In this document: positions 45,614 to 57,038 of the stretch, piece by piece
Layout: each line of letters starts with the position of its first letter
Numbering within the stretch: the stretch's first letter is position 1
Position numbers and translations under genes: made by a program
Notes under the pieces: model-generated
Told to the model about the DNA's origin: nothing
Seen by the model: only the letters and a program-made list of their open reading frames with translations
The model's database searches: none
Source of the DNA: JARKPK01 sp964631235
GTDB taxonomy: Bacteria; Planctomycetota; Planctomycetia; Pirellulales; Thermoguttaceae
Reading direction: 5' to 3'
Length of the DNA: 64,000 bases
NCBI GenBank assembly: GCA_964631235.1
Contig: CAZVZX010000021.1
Span: 22,267-86,266, forward strand

Positions 45614-45856
45614 TCTCCAATCTCCAACCGCGAATGCCTCGCATGTCGGACAACGGCACGGGCGGCGGCCGTGTGCCGCACGTTGCATTTCGCATGGACC
45701 TACGGAACGCGATTAGAAACGCTCCCCCCGGGTCGGTAGAAGAAGTCGGCGTGACCGGCGAAGGCGCAGCGTTTTTTTCTGCCCAATAATTGCCTGAACA
45801 GGCTCACGGAATTGCAGCAGCCTTCCGAGTTGTCCGAACGATCCGAGATGCTCGGA

Positions 45857-46483
45857 TTACTTGCCGCTCGTTCGATCAAGCCATTGAACCTCGATTTCCC
45901 AGCCGTTCAGTCGATACATGCTCTTGAGAACGAGCGAGGCCGTTTCCCGCGCGTAATTGAGGTTCTTTTCTTCTCGGGCCGTTTCTTCCACGAGCTTTTG
46001 GGCGTGCAGCATTGCCGAATCTCGCAACAGGTCGGCATTTCCGGCGAATGGAATCCACGTGTTCTTGCGAACATCCCACGTTTTCGTTCGCTCATGGTCC
46101 ACGCGCGCTTGAAGCACCTTTGGCGGCGGGAGAGCGATAGTGGCGATCTTCCGTTCATCGTCGCGTTCGATGATCTTGGCGCCCTTGAGGCTAACACTGA
46201 TCACGGCATCCCCCTTGATCAGCCAACTACCGCGGTAGCCCTCGCCCTCGGCTTCCAGGATGTCGGCCACATAAACGCGCAGCGGAACCAGTTCGGCGAT
46301 GCTTTCCAACTCTGTAACGGTCGGCCCGGTGCTTCGAAACGTCGCCGGCGCGGCCTGCAAGGCACCGAGCCACCGCAACAACTCATAGGCTCCCACGACG
46401 GCCAGCGCGATCACCAAAATCAGCTCCGTTGCGGTTAGGCCCGACGGAAGGGAACGAACGCCAGATCGGTTTGCCATGCTCAT
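45857..46483 (-). CDS. DUF4230 membrane-anchored protein
   Basis: The 208-aa protein has one N-terminal membrane helix (LILVIALAVVGAYELLRWLG). A DUF4230 domain then shows SIAELVPLRVYVADI, GSWLIKGDAVISVSLKGAKI and IATIALPPPKVLQARVD, followed by an amphipathic helical end. The role is unknown. The ATG at 46483 overlaps the stop of an upstream lipoprotein gene (ATGA), so the two are coupled. GGAGAGG lies before the start. Confidence 0.82.
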   Translation of the reverse strand: MSMANRSGVRSLPSGLTATELILVIALAVVGAYELLRWLGALQAAPATFRSTGPTVTELESIAELVPLRVYVADILEAEGEGYRGSWLIKGDAVISVSLKGAKIIERDDERKIATIALPPPKVLQARVDHERTKTWDVRKNTWIPFAGNADLLRDSAMLHAQKLVEETAREEKNLNYARETASLVLKSMYRLNGWEIEVQWLDRTSGK

Positions 46484-46683
46484 CGCCTCTCCCGCACACT
46501 TGTGTTCTCGATGCGTCCATCCTCGTATTTCTTCGTTTCCCCCTCGTAGCCGGTCTCCCTGCCGTGCCACCGAATTGCCGGATCGGGCTGCTGGTGCGGA
46601 CCGCGTGGCTGCGATTCTCCGCAGCCGGCCAGCGACATCGCCAGCACGAAACCGATCAGGCTCGTCGTCCAGTGCCGCAACAT
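46480..46683 (-). CDS. Small lipoprotein coupled to DUF4230 gene, 67 aa
   Basis: The frame from 46683 encodes a signal with lipobox (SLIGFVLAMSLAGC) and then a short, charged, Gln/Pro/Glu-rich tail. AGGGGA precedes the start. The stop overlaps the DUF4230 start by four bases. No family is recognised. It is probably a membrane-anchored partner of the DUF4230 protein. Confidence 0.72.
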   Translation of the reverse strand: MLRHWTTSLIGFVLAMSLAGCGESQPRGPHQQPDPAIRWHGRETGYEGETKKYEDGRIENTSVRERR

Positions 46684-46810
46684 GGCTTTCCCCTTCGATA
46701 AGCGGCATTTCGCCCGGTGCGGTCGGCGATGGGCGATTCTCTGAACAGGAACGGCACGAGTCAGCCCACGGAAGGCGAAGCAGCCCGCCGCAACCTGCCG
46801 CACGGTCGGC

Positions 46811-47083
46811 CTACGGGGCGTCGTTGCCGAAGGCGTAGTGCTTGCGGACGGCCCGATGAATCTTCCAGGTGCAATCCAATCCTTCGGGGAAAATCACCAA
46901 ATCGCCGGGCCCGAAGCGCACGGTTTGCCCGCCGCCCTCAACCGTCACATCGCCTTCGAGAATCAGGCATACTTCGCGTTCGTCGTAGTGCCAGGGAAAC
47001 TCCGAAACCTCTTTTTCCCAGATCGGCTCCCGCTTCATCCGCGATTCTTCTTCAGCGGTCGGTTTGCGAACGATGATCGACAT
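46811..47083 (-). CDS. Small cupin protein
   Basis: The 90-aa single-domain cupin shows EVSEFPWHYDEREVCLILEG and GPGDLVIFPEGLDCTWKIHR. Of the usual metal ligands, a His and the Glu are present (WHYDEREVCLILEG), and a further His is in IHRAVRKHY. It resembles cupin_3 proteins related to ureidoglycine aminohydrolase; the substrate is unknown. GGAGGG lies before the ATG. Confidence 0.85.
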   Translation of the reverse strand: MSIIVRKPTAEEESRMKREPIWEKEVSEFPWHYDEREVCLILEGDVTVEGGGQTVRFGPGDLVIFPEGLDCTWKIHRAVRKHYAFGNDAP

Positions 47084-47254
47084 GCAACGCCCTCCTAAGT
47101 CAGCCGTCGTAACGTGAGTCAGCCGTCGTAATCAACGACGGCGCCGCCGGCCAAGCCCATCGTCCTCCGAAAACTCGGACCCCTGAGCCGCACCGACCCC
47201 TTCCCGCTTTCTCAGATTCACCGTCTCAGTTGATGCTCTTTATTCGAATACGAG

Positions 47255-47328
47255 CACCCCGGGCGTGACTCGAACACGCAACCCGCAGCTTAGAAGGCTG
47301 CTGCTCTATCCGATTGAGCTACCGGGGC
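47255..47328 (-). tRNA. tRNA-Arg (anticodon TCT)
   Basis: The 74-nt minus-strand gene folds fully. The acceptor is GCCCCGG/CCGGGGT with one G-T pair, and the D stem is GCTC/GAGC. The anticodon stem GCAGC/GCTGC holds loop CTTCTAA, and the T stem is GCGTG/CACGC with loop TTCGAGT. The discriminator is G. CCA is not encoded. Confidence 0.97.
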
Positions 47329-47754
47329 CTTGGAAACCAACCTCGAACATTGCGACCTCTTGCGGGCAAACCGCCCCGCCGACGAGTCGTCTCGTGCCGA
47401 GCAGACTCATCCAGCCACTGCCCCCCAAGCGGCGGACTTCTCGCGGCTGCCGATAACTCCGGCGACCAACGGAAGCGGATGTCGGGCTGACGGGAAGCAT
47501 CGCCATTTGCCCGGAGGCCCTGCCGCCCGATGATCGCAATCCACCGATCGTATCGCAGGGAAACCGCGGAAGCTGCTTCGGTACCGATCACCCGCCGCGA
47601 CGATCTCCCATACTGAGCGGCAACGACCTTCATTCTCGCCGCGCAGGGCGTTCGCGCAATGGGCCAAGGCCGAGCCTCTATCTTACCATTGGCGTCGCCG
47701 GCCGGCCAAGGGCGGCAACCGTCCGTCTATTCGAGCAACAGAGGCCGTTGAACC
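47329..47754. other. Intergenic region upstream of the tRNA
   Basis: No supported gene, repeat copy or integration site was recognised. Frames are short and Arg-rich. Confidence 0.4.
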
Positions 47755-48300
47755 TCATGCCTGCTCGCGATGCCGGCGGCGTGTCACCAACCGATTCCGC
47801 GCCAACACCAAGAAGACCGACGCGGTAATAATGCCGATGGCACCGCCCAAGTAACTACAGTCGTGCATCACTCCCGCCCGGACGAACGCAGAGCGGTCGG
47901 CAACGCCCGCAGGACACCAATAGTCGGCCATCGCCGCTTCCGGAATCGCCAAATATGCGTAGACCAGACCACCAAGCCCGACCAAAAGCGCCGTGACCGC
48001 AACCACCGCAAACGCCAAAAGCCCGAAGAACAAATAGCTCTTCGCGTCGGGCATGATCAGCGCGATTGAAAGGACCGGCAAACCAATGCACAGACCCATC
48101 CACCACGAAGCATACCAGCCGACGATCGACGCACCGACGCGGTTGTGCAAGCCCTCGGGAATGGCAAACTGACGAAACTTGAAGGCGAAAAAGTAATCCG
48201 GCGAAACAGTGTACGAAACCTGATTGTGCAAGGCGCCATAAAGCCCTGCCACCAAACAAGCGGCAATCAACAGCAGCGCGAAAAGACCGAGCTTTGTCAT
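47755..48300 (-). CDS. Integral membrane protein of unknown function
   Basis: The 181-aa protein has four predicted membrane helices: FALLLIAACLVAGLYGAL at the start, MGLCIGLPVLSIALIM, LAFAVVAVTALLVGLGGL, and AIGIITASVFLVLA at the end. Hydrophilic loops contain FAFKFRQFAIPEG and ADYWCPAGVADRSAFVRAGV. No family is recognised. It is on the minus strand, with a family-2 repeat directly upstream. Confidence 0.75.
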   Translation of the reverse strand: MTKLGLFALLLIAACLVAGLYGALHNQVSYTVSPDYFFAFKFRQFAIPEGLHNRVGASIVGWYASWWMGLCIGLPVLSIALIMPDAKSYLFFGLLAFAVVAVTALLVGLGGLVYAYLAIPEAAMADYWCPAGVADRSAFVRAGVMHDCSYLGGAIGIITASVFLVLARNRLVTRRRHREQA

Positions 48301-48324
48301 CGATCACCGTCTCGCAGCGGGCTT

Positions 48325-48424
48325 AACAGCCCGTTGAAAAACACGAATCCAGGCAATCCGGCCCGCGAACTATGCGACAATTGCACACGGCCGCGAATCC
48401 GAAAACGACGTTTTCAGCGGGCCG
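48325..48424 (+). repeat. Family-2 palindromic repeat, copy 2
   Basis: Starts AACAGCCCGTTGAAAAACAC like copy 1, contains AATCCGGCCCGCGAA and CACACGGCCGCGAATCC, and ends TTTTCAGCGGGCCG, the imperfect inverse of its start. Confidence 0.75.
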
Positions 48425-48524
48425 CACGCGGGCGAGACCTCGGCCCGACGGGGCGGCACCGCTCGCGGGCGGGCTTGCCGCGCAGTCGGACGGAAAAGTC
48501 AAAGCGGTACACCGGTTTCGTGGT

Positions 48525-48935
48525 TCAATGAGAACCGAGAGCGGCCGCGCCGGCGGATGCCACGGCATGGTCATTCTCAACGGTGCTGCCCGAAACGCCG
48601 ATCGCCCCGATTACGTTGCCCTGGGCATCTTTAATCGGCACGCCGCCGGGAAAGGTGATCAGCCCACCGTTGCTATGCTCGATTCCATAGAGTGATCCGC
48701 CCGGCTGCGAAAGGCTGCCGATCGCCCCGGTGGGCATATCGAAGAACCGTGCAGTTCGGGCCTTGCGGATCGAGATGTCGATCGAACCGAGCCAAGCGCC
48801 GTCCATTCGTGCAAACGCCTTGAGGTTCGCACCGGCATCCACCACGGCAATGTTCATCAGAACGCCCAACTCCTTCGATTTCGCCAGCGCGGCCGCGACG
48901 GCCGCTTGAGCCTGCTCTAAGGTCAATTCGTTCAT
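48525..48935 (-). CDS. GlcG/HbpS family protein
   Basis: The 136-aa protein has the family pattern LTLEQAQAAVAAALAKSKEL, MNIAVVDAGANLKAFARMDG, ISIRKARTARFF, then GGVPIKDAQGNVIGAIGVSG. Members bind haem or cobalamin or are extracellular sensors; many are encoded near glycolate or redox genes. The glc operon here is 40 kb away. The ATG at 48935 has GGAGGAG upstream. No signal peptide is visible. Confidence 0.88.
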   Translation of the reverse strand: MNELTLEQAQAAVAAALAKSKELGVLMNIAVVDAGANLKAFARMDGAWLGSIDISIRKARTARFFDMPTGAIGSLSQPGGSLYGIEHSNGGLITFPGGVPIKDAQGNVIGAIGVSGSTVENDHAVASAGAAALGSH

Positions 48936-49589
48936 GCCGTGCTCCTCCACGAAAAAAGGCGTTTCTTATGACGACAGTGCTAAGTTGCGGCAAATGGTGA
49001 TCTGGGCAGGACAACGCCTTTCCTGTGTTTCCCGGCTTGAATACACAGATTTTCTGATTCCACTTTCGGGGCAACTTGGCGTTGTCGTATCAAAAAAGCT
49101 CAACGAACAGAACTCAGTTTATGCAGCAAGAACAGGCAACGCGCCACCTCGTTCTATTGCGGCCGCCTTCGCAGTGAGCGAACCGATTCAGCGCAGGTCC
49201 TGCGACGCCGCCATTCTTTTACCGCCGGGAACGGTGCAAGTGCCGCCGGCGAGCCGAGGTCGCGCGCGTTGGCGAGACATCTCGCTCGACGGAACAACAC
49301 CGCAGGGCGCCTCGGTGCAAACGACGTTCCCATTATATCGGTCGATCAAGAGGGCGAATACTCTTCGGCCTCTGCCGTGCCAAGGCCCGGTCGAGAGGCA
49401 AGGCGAGGCCGCTCTCCCTGCCGGACTACAGCTTCGACGCGGCGATTGGTTGCCCGATACGGCAACTTTAGGCTGCGGCCGCGTCCAGCATCGCGGACCG
49501 AACAATTGCCTCGCCGACACTCGCTGACGGAAGCCGAGCGGCTTGTCGCTCGGCCGACGCCTGCTATGCTGTACGCTCGGCCGTCTTGA
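48936..49589. other. Long intergenic region, partly AT-rich
   Basis: Bases 48960-49130 are distinctly AT-richer than the surroundings and hold no motif-bearing frame. A 594-base plus-strand frame starting at 48934 overlaps the GlcG-like gene start and lacks conserved features. It may be the remains of a lost gene or a control region. Confidence 0.4.
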
Positions 49590-49693
49590 CAAAACGGCGA
49601 AAGACGAAAAGCGGTTCAAACGGAGATTGCACGCAAGAAAGCCGCCTCGTTGCGACCGCGGCCGATTGCGGAATTGTGCGGGACTATTTGGGC
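49590..49693 (+). repeat. Family-1 dispersed palindromic repeat, copy L
   Basis: Contains AAAAGCGGTTCAAACGG, CACGCAAGAAAGCCGCCTCG, CGCGGCCGATTGCGGAATTG and ends GTGCGGGACTATTTGGGC. Its core nearly matches copy H. It lies upstream of tmk. Confidence 0.87.
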
Positions 49694-49800
49694 GAAGCGA
49701 CTTGCGCCGCGGCCCAATGTTTGCTCGTGCCACGACTTGTTCGCGCCCGTCCCTCACTGCGGCACAAGCGGGGCGAATGAATCAGAGCAAGGGTATCGTT

Positions 49801-50442
49801 ATGACCGATCGACGAGGGCTGTTCCTTTCGGTGGACGGAGGCGACGGGGTAGGTAAGTCCACGCAGCTCGACTTGCTGTTGCCTTGGCTGCGCCAGTGCG
49901 GTCACGATATCGTGGCCTGTCGCGATCCCGGCAGCACACCGTTGGGCGAGGCCATCCGGCAAATCGTCTTGCATCGCCACGATCTGACCATACACCGCCG
50001 CGCCGAAATGCTGCTCTACATGGCGGCCAGGGCTCAATTGGTTGAAGAAGTGATTCGCCCCGCGCTCGACCAGGGCCGCACCGTGGTTTCCGATCGCTAC
50101 CTTCTGGCGAACGTGGTTTATCAGGGCTATGGCGGCGGTCTCGATGTCGAGGAGCTGTGGCGGGTGGGGCACACGGCGGTTGCGGGCCTGATGCCCGACG
50201 TGGTGCTGCTGCTTGACGTTCCGCCCGAGATCGCACAACAGCGGATCGGCCGACCGCTCGATCGAATGGAAAACCAAGGCGAAGAGTTCCGCCGGCGAGT
50301 TCGCGACGGCTTTCTCACCGAAGCCGCCCGCCAGCCCGATCGAATCCTCGTGGTCGATGCATCGGGCACTGTCGAGGAAGTGCAAGCAGCCCTGCGCTCC
50401 CGTCTGACCACGTGGCTCGACCGTCGCAGCCGGAGCCGCTGA
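49801..50442 (+). CDS. tmk: Thymidylate kinase
   Basis: The 213-aa P-loop kinase has Walker A GGDGVGKST, CRDPGSTPLGEAIR (where many have REPGGTP), the DR motif in VVSDRYLLANVVYQG and a lid RRVRDGF. It phosphorylates dTMP to dTDP. An ATG eight codons upstream (49777) is in frame, but the conserved start and the AAGGGT site favour 49801. Repeat copies lie on both sides. Confidence 0.93.
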   Translation: MTDRRGLFLSVDGGDGVGKSTQLDLLLPWLRQCGHDIVACRDPGSTPLGEAIRQIVLHRHDLTIHRRAEMLLYMAARAQLVEEVIRPALDQGRTVVSDRYLLANVVYQGYGGGLDVEELWRVGHTAVAGLMPDVVLLLDVPPEIAQQRIGRPLDRMENQGEEFRRRVRDGFLTEAARQPDRILVVDASGTVEEVQAALRSRLTTWLDRRSRSR

Positions 50443-50590
50443 CCCCGTCCCTCGCCCGAGTCACCGCTCGTTCGCCAGGCTTCACCGCATCAACGCCGCC
50501 GCGCCGAACCGTACGTTCTGGCGAGTCACTGGCGCTCATTGCTTGCCGCCCGAACGACGGTTCGCGTGCCGAAGTGAGCGATTTGCTCTT

Positions 50591-50694
50591 CTATTTAAAA
50601 CCGCGGAAAACAGAAAGCGGTTCAAATCGCATCTCAACGCAATCGGCCGGTTCGCTGCGCCCGCGACCGCTTCCGTAATTCTGAGGAACTATTT
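50591..50694 (+). repeat. Family-1 dispersed palindromic repeat, copy M
   Basis: Starts CTATTTAAAACCGCGGAAAA, then AGAAAGCGGTTCAAATCGC, CCGCGACCGCTTCCGTAATT and ends GAGGAACTATTTAG. It lies in the gap after tmk. The remainder of 50443-50868 is featureless. Confidence 0.85.
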
Positions 50695-50868
50695 AGCCGT
50701 TAGGACAAGACTGTCTCAAACCCTGCGCGGCCTGCGGTTTCGTCTTTGCCCTAATCCGCCGAAGCGGTTCGAACGAACAATTCGGTAGATCAAAGTTCGA
50801 GGCAACTGCGTAATACATAGGGAGCAAGGGCCGGACCAAGGGCTTCTGCCGAGGAAAGGATGGGTTCA

Positions 50869-51087
50869 ATGAGATCGCCGAAACTCACGTACCGTCAAAG
50901 AATTGGCGAGTTGTGCTCGTCGGCGGACCCCATCGCTATCCGCGTGCCCGCCAAGGTATTGCAGCGGTTCGGCCGGTCGATCGATCGTCAGTTGAAAAGG
51001 CTGGAGTCGGCTTGGACCCTTCCCGACCGGTTCGAGCGGCCCCTGCCGGCATGGGCGATCGATTCCCCTTGGGATCGTCGGCGATAG
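50869..51087 (+). CDS. Possible small basic protein, 72 aa
   Basis: The frame has GAGGAAAGG before its start and reads MRSPKLTYRQRIGELCSS, then AIRVPAKVLQRFGRSIDRQL, then Trp- and Pro-containing sequence ending WDRRR. The middle could form amphipathic helices. No family is recognised. An ATG three codons upstream (50860) is an alternative. It converges with carB. Confidence 0.42.
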   Translation: MRSPKLTYRQRIGELCSSADPIAIRVPAKVLQRFGRSIDRQLKRLESAWTLPDRFERPLPAWAIDSPWDRRR

Positions 51088-51308
51088 CGTCCGGCTCGGA
51101 GGCCCCCCCACCGCAGGGGAAGCGTCCCTCTCGCCTTTGCCATAATGAGCGCAAGCCTGCGCTCGCATTCCGACCCATTCGGGGCGGCTCATCGCTCAGC
51201 GGCGCGAGGAACCTCTCGAGACTGAGGTTGATCTACCACTCTGCGAACTCGAGAGCAGCGGGCCGTGCGAAATCGCCGTTTAGCGCTTCATATGCCGCAG
51301 ATCGGCCG

Positions 51309-54566
<3,258 letters not shown>

Positions 54567-55059
54567 GTTAGCTCATTCTCCCAAGGGCAGGCGGCATTGC
54601 CCGAAACGTCTCACTCGACCTGCGACAAACGGCCCGCGCTTTGGCGAACCGGCCCCCACCCCTTCCCATCGCCTCATTGCCGAGCGGACGATGCGACCAA
54701 CGGGAATCCCCCGACGAGAATAGGGTGGAGATCGTCGCAACAGTGTAAAATTGCACCAATTTAGCACACCCGTTCGACTCCGGGCAAGGGTCGGCTCGAA
54801 ACCGACGCCCTGAAGCGTCGAAGCTATCGCCCAAACACGGGGGAAGCCTAACACGAGGCCTTGTGGTCGGCCCCCGACGTTCGGCGGGCGGCGGGCGAGG
54901 TTGGCTCAAAGCGTGCTCAAACTGTCCGAGGGCCGGTGGGCGACCATCGCCCCTTTTGAAACCCTTGAAAGTTCGCCGAAAGCTGCGTATGCTGAATTAC
55001 TTTTCGCGTCGTGCGACGCGCTAACTGTTTTCCCCTGTTCAACTTTTGTGAGGAGTGCC
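54567..55059. other. Divergent intergenic region carB / ilvB
   Basis: No convincing gene. The frame open upstream of ilvB lacks conserved features. No attenuator, T-box or repeat copy was recognised. Confidence 0.4.
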
Positions 55060-56850
55060 GTGAGTACCGCGTATTCCGCCAGCGAAACGACCGCCATGCC
55101 CAAGACGCCGCAGGAACCGATGTCGGGCGCCGACATCGTCGTTCAAACCTTGGTGAACCACGGCGTCGAGGTCGTTTTCGCGTATCCCGGCGGAGCAAGC
55201 ATGCCGTTGCACCAGGCGTTCACGCGGTTTCGCGACCGCCTGCGCGTGATCTTGCCGCGGCATGAACAAGGCGGAGGCTTCGGCGCGCAGGGCTATGCGC
55301 GCACCACGGGCCGCTTGGGCGTGTGTACGGCGACAAGCGGACCCGGGGCAACCAACTTGGTAACCTGCTTGGCCGACGCCAAACTCGACAGTGTGCCGAT
55401 GTTGGCCATCACCGGCCAGGTCGGCACCAGCGTCATCGGCACCGACGCCTTTCAAGAGACTCCGATCGTCGAGGTCTGCCGCAGCATCACCAAACACCAC
55501 TATTTGGTGACTGATGTCCGCGACATCGCCCGAGTGATGCGCGAAGCGATCTATGTGGCCACCACCGGACGCAAAGGCCCGGTGCTGATCGACTTGCCCA
55601 AGAACGTCCAGTTGGCGTCCACCGTGCCCGATTTCCAAGCGCCGATGGACCTGCCGGGCTACCGCAACGTCGAGCCGCGTCCTCAGCCGGCGAAGATCGA
55701 ACAACTGGCGGCACTGATTCGCGCGGCAAAGCGTCCGCTGATTTACGCCGGCGGCGGCGTGATCTCGTCGGATGCCTCGGACGAATTGACCGCTCTGGTG
55801 CGGAAGACCCGCATCCCCGTGGCGATGACGCTGATGGGCCTCGGCTGTTTTCCCGGCGACGATCCGCTCTCGCTCGACATGCTCGGCATGCACGGCAGCG
55901 TTTATTCGAATGTGGCCGTCAGCGAATGCGATTTGCTGTTGGCGTTCGGTGTCCGGTTCGACGACCGCGTCACCGGCAAGGTGAGCGCCTTCGCCCCGAA
56001 TGCGAAGATCGTCCATATCGATATCGACGCCTCGGAAATCAATAAGATCAAACGCACCGATCTTTCGATTTGCAGCGACGTGCGCACCGCATTGACGGAA
56101 TTGAACAAGATCGTCGAGCCGCCCGCCGATCACGAAGCATGGCTGCGCCGCATCGCCGACTTGAAGGAATCGGAGCCGTTTCGTTTCAATGCGCAGTATG
56201 CGGGCATTTTGCCGCAGTATGCCATTCGCGAATTGTGGCGGCTGACGCGCGACCGAGACACGATCATCACCACCGGTGTCGGCCAGCATCAAATGTGGTC
56301 GGCGCAATACTACAAGTTCCGCCGCCCGCGACGCTGGGTTTCCAGCGCCGGCCTGGGAACGATGGGCTTCGGCCTGCCGGCGGCGATCGGCGCCAAGGCC
56401 GCCCATCCCGACAAGTTGGTCATCGACATCGACGGCGACGGCAGCCTGTTGATGAACATTCAGGAATTCGCCACCGCCAGGTGCGAAAAGCTCCCGGTGA
56501 AGGTCCTGCTGCTCAACAACATGCACTTGGGCATGGTGGTCCAGTGGGAAGATCGGTTCCACCAAGCGAACCGCGCGCACACCTACTTGGGATCGATTGA
56601 CGACCCCGAGGCGCTGGGCCGGGGCGACGGCATCTCGCCGCAGCACCGCTATCCCGACTTCGTCACGATCGCCCGCGGATTCGGGTGGCAGGCCCGCAGC
56701 GTCAGTGAAAAGGCCGAGCTGACCGAGGCATTGACCGAAATGATCGAATCGCCCGGCTCGTACCTTCTCGATGTGCTCGTGCCCTACCAAGAGCACGTGT
56801 TGCCGATGATCCCTTCGGGACAAACCGTCAACGAATTGATCAAAGAGTAG
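55060..56850 (+). CDS. ilvB: Acetolactate synthase, large subunit
   Basis: The 596-aa thiamine-diphosphate enzyme has an N-terminal VFAYPGGASMPLHQAF and catalytic Glu region LPRHEQGGGFGAQGYAR. The FAD-linked middle domain follows, with LGMHGSVYSNVAVSECDLLL. The C-terminal ThDP motif is GDGSLLMNIQEF, with NNMHLGMVVQWEDRF. It condenses pyruvate for branched-chain amino acids. The GTG at 55060 has AGGAG upstream. No small regulatory subunit follows; the next gene is dnaE on the other strand. Confidence 0.95.
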   Translation: MSTAYSASETTAMPKTPQEPMSGADIVVQTLVNHGVEVVFAYPGGASMPLHQAFTRFRDRLRVILPRHEQGGGFGAQGYARTTGRLGVCTATSGPGATNLVTCLADAKLDSVPMLAITGQVGTSVIGTDAFQETPIVEVCRSITKHHYLVTDVRDIARVMREAIYVATTGRKGPVLIDLPKNVQLASTVPDFQAPMDLPGYRNVEPRPQPAKIEQLAALIRAAKRPLIYAGGGVISSDASDELTALVRKTRIPVAMTLMGLGCFPGDDPLSLDMLGMHGSVYSNVAVSECDLLLAFGVRFDDRVTGKVSAFAPNAKIVHIDIDASEINKIKRTDLSICSDVRTALTELNKIVEPPADHEAWLRRIADLKESEPFRFNAQYAGILPQYAIRELWRLTRDRDTIITTGVGQHQMWSAQYYKFRRPRRWVSSAGLGTMGFGLPAAIGAKAAHPDKLVIDIDGDGSLLMNIQEFATARCEKLPVKVLLLNNMHLGMVVQWEDRFHQANRAHTYLGSIDDPEALGRGDGISPQHRYPDFVTIARGFGWQARSVSEKAELTEALTEMIESPGSYLLDVLVPYQEHVLPMIPSGQTVNELIKE

Positions 56851-56920
56851 CCGGTCGATCGCAGTTCGGCCCTCGCGTGTTTACCCCACGATGCGCCGGC
56901 GGCGCAAGCCTGCGCGGGCA

Positions 56921-56980
56921 GCTTGCGCCGCGGCGTACCAACTTGCGTTGCGGTGTAGCAACTTGCGCCGCGGCGTACCA
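56921..56980. repeat. Three-copy 20-bp tandem repeat
   Basis: ACTTGCGCCGCGGCGTACCA occurs three times in a row with exact 20-bp period. The first copy differs in its first base and the middle copy in four positions. Each unit contains a CGCCGCGGCG palindrome. It lies between convergent ilvB and dnaE, next to a GCGCCGG/CGGCGC hairpin. Confidence 0.75.
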
Positions 56981-57038
56981 ACGTGAAGCCGTCGTTGCAC
57001 TGTCCGCACAGAACGACGCGGCGGCCGAACCTTTTTCG

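Noticed and set aside
48934..49527. Plus-strand frame of 197 codons
   Set aside because: It starts within the GlcG-like gene, has no ribosome site or motif, and its second half is Arg-rich like other shadows. Kept only as a comment on the gap.
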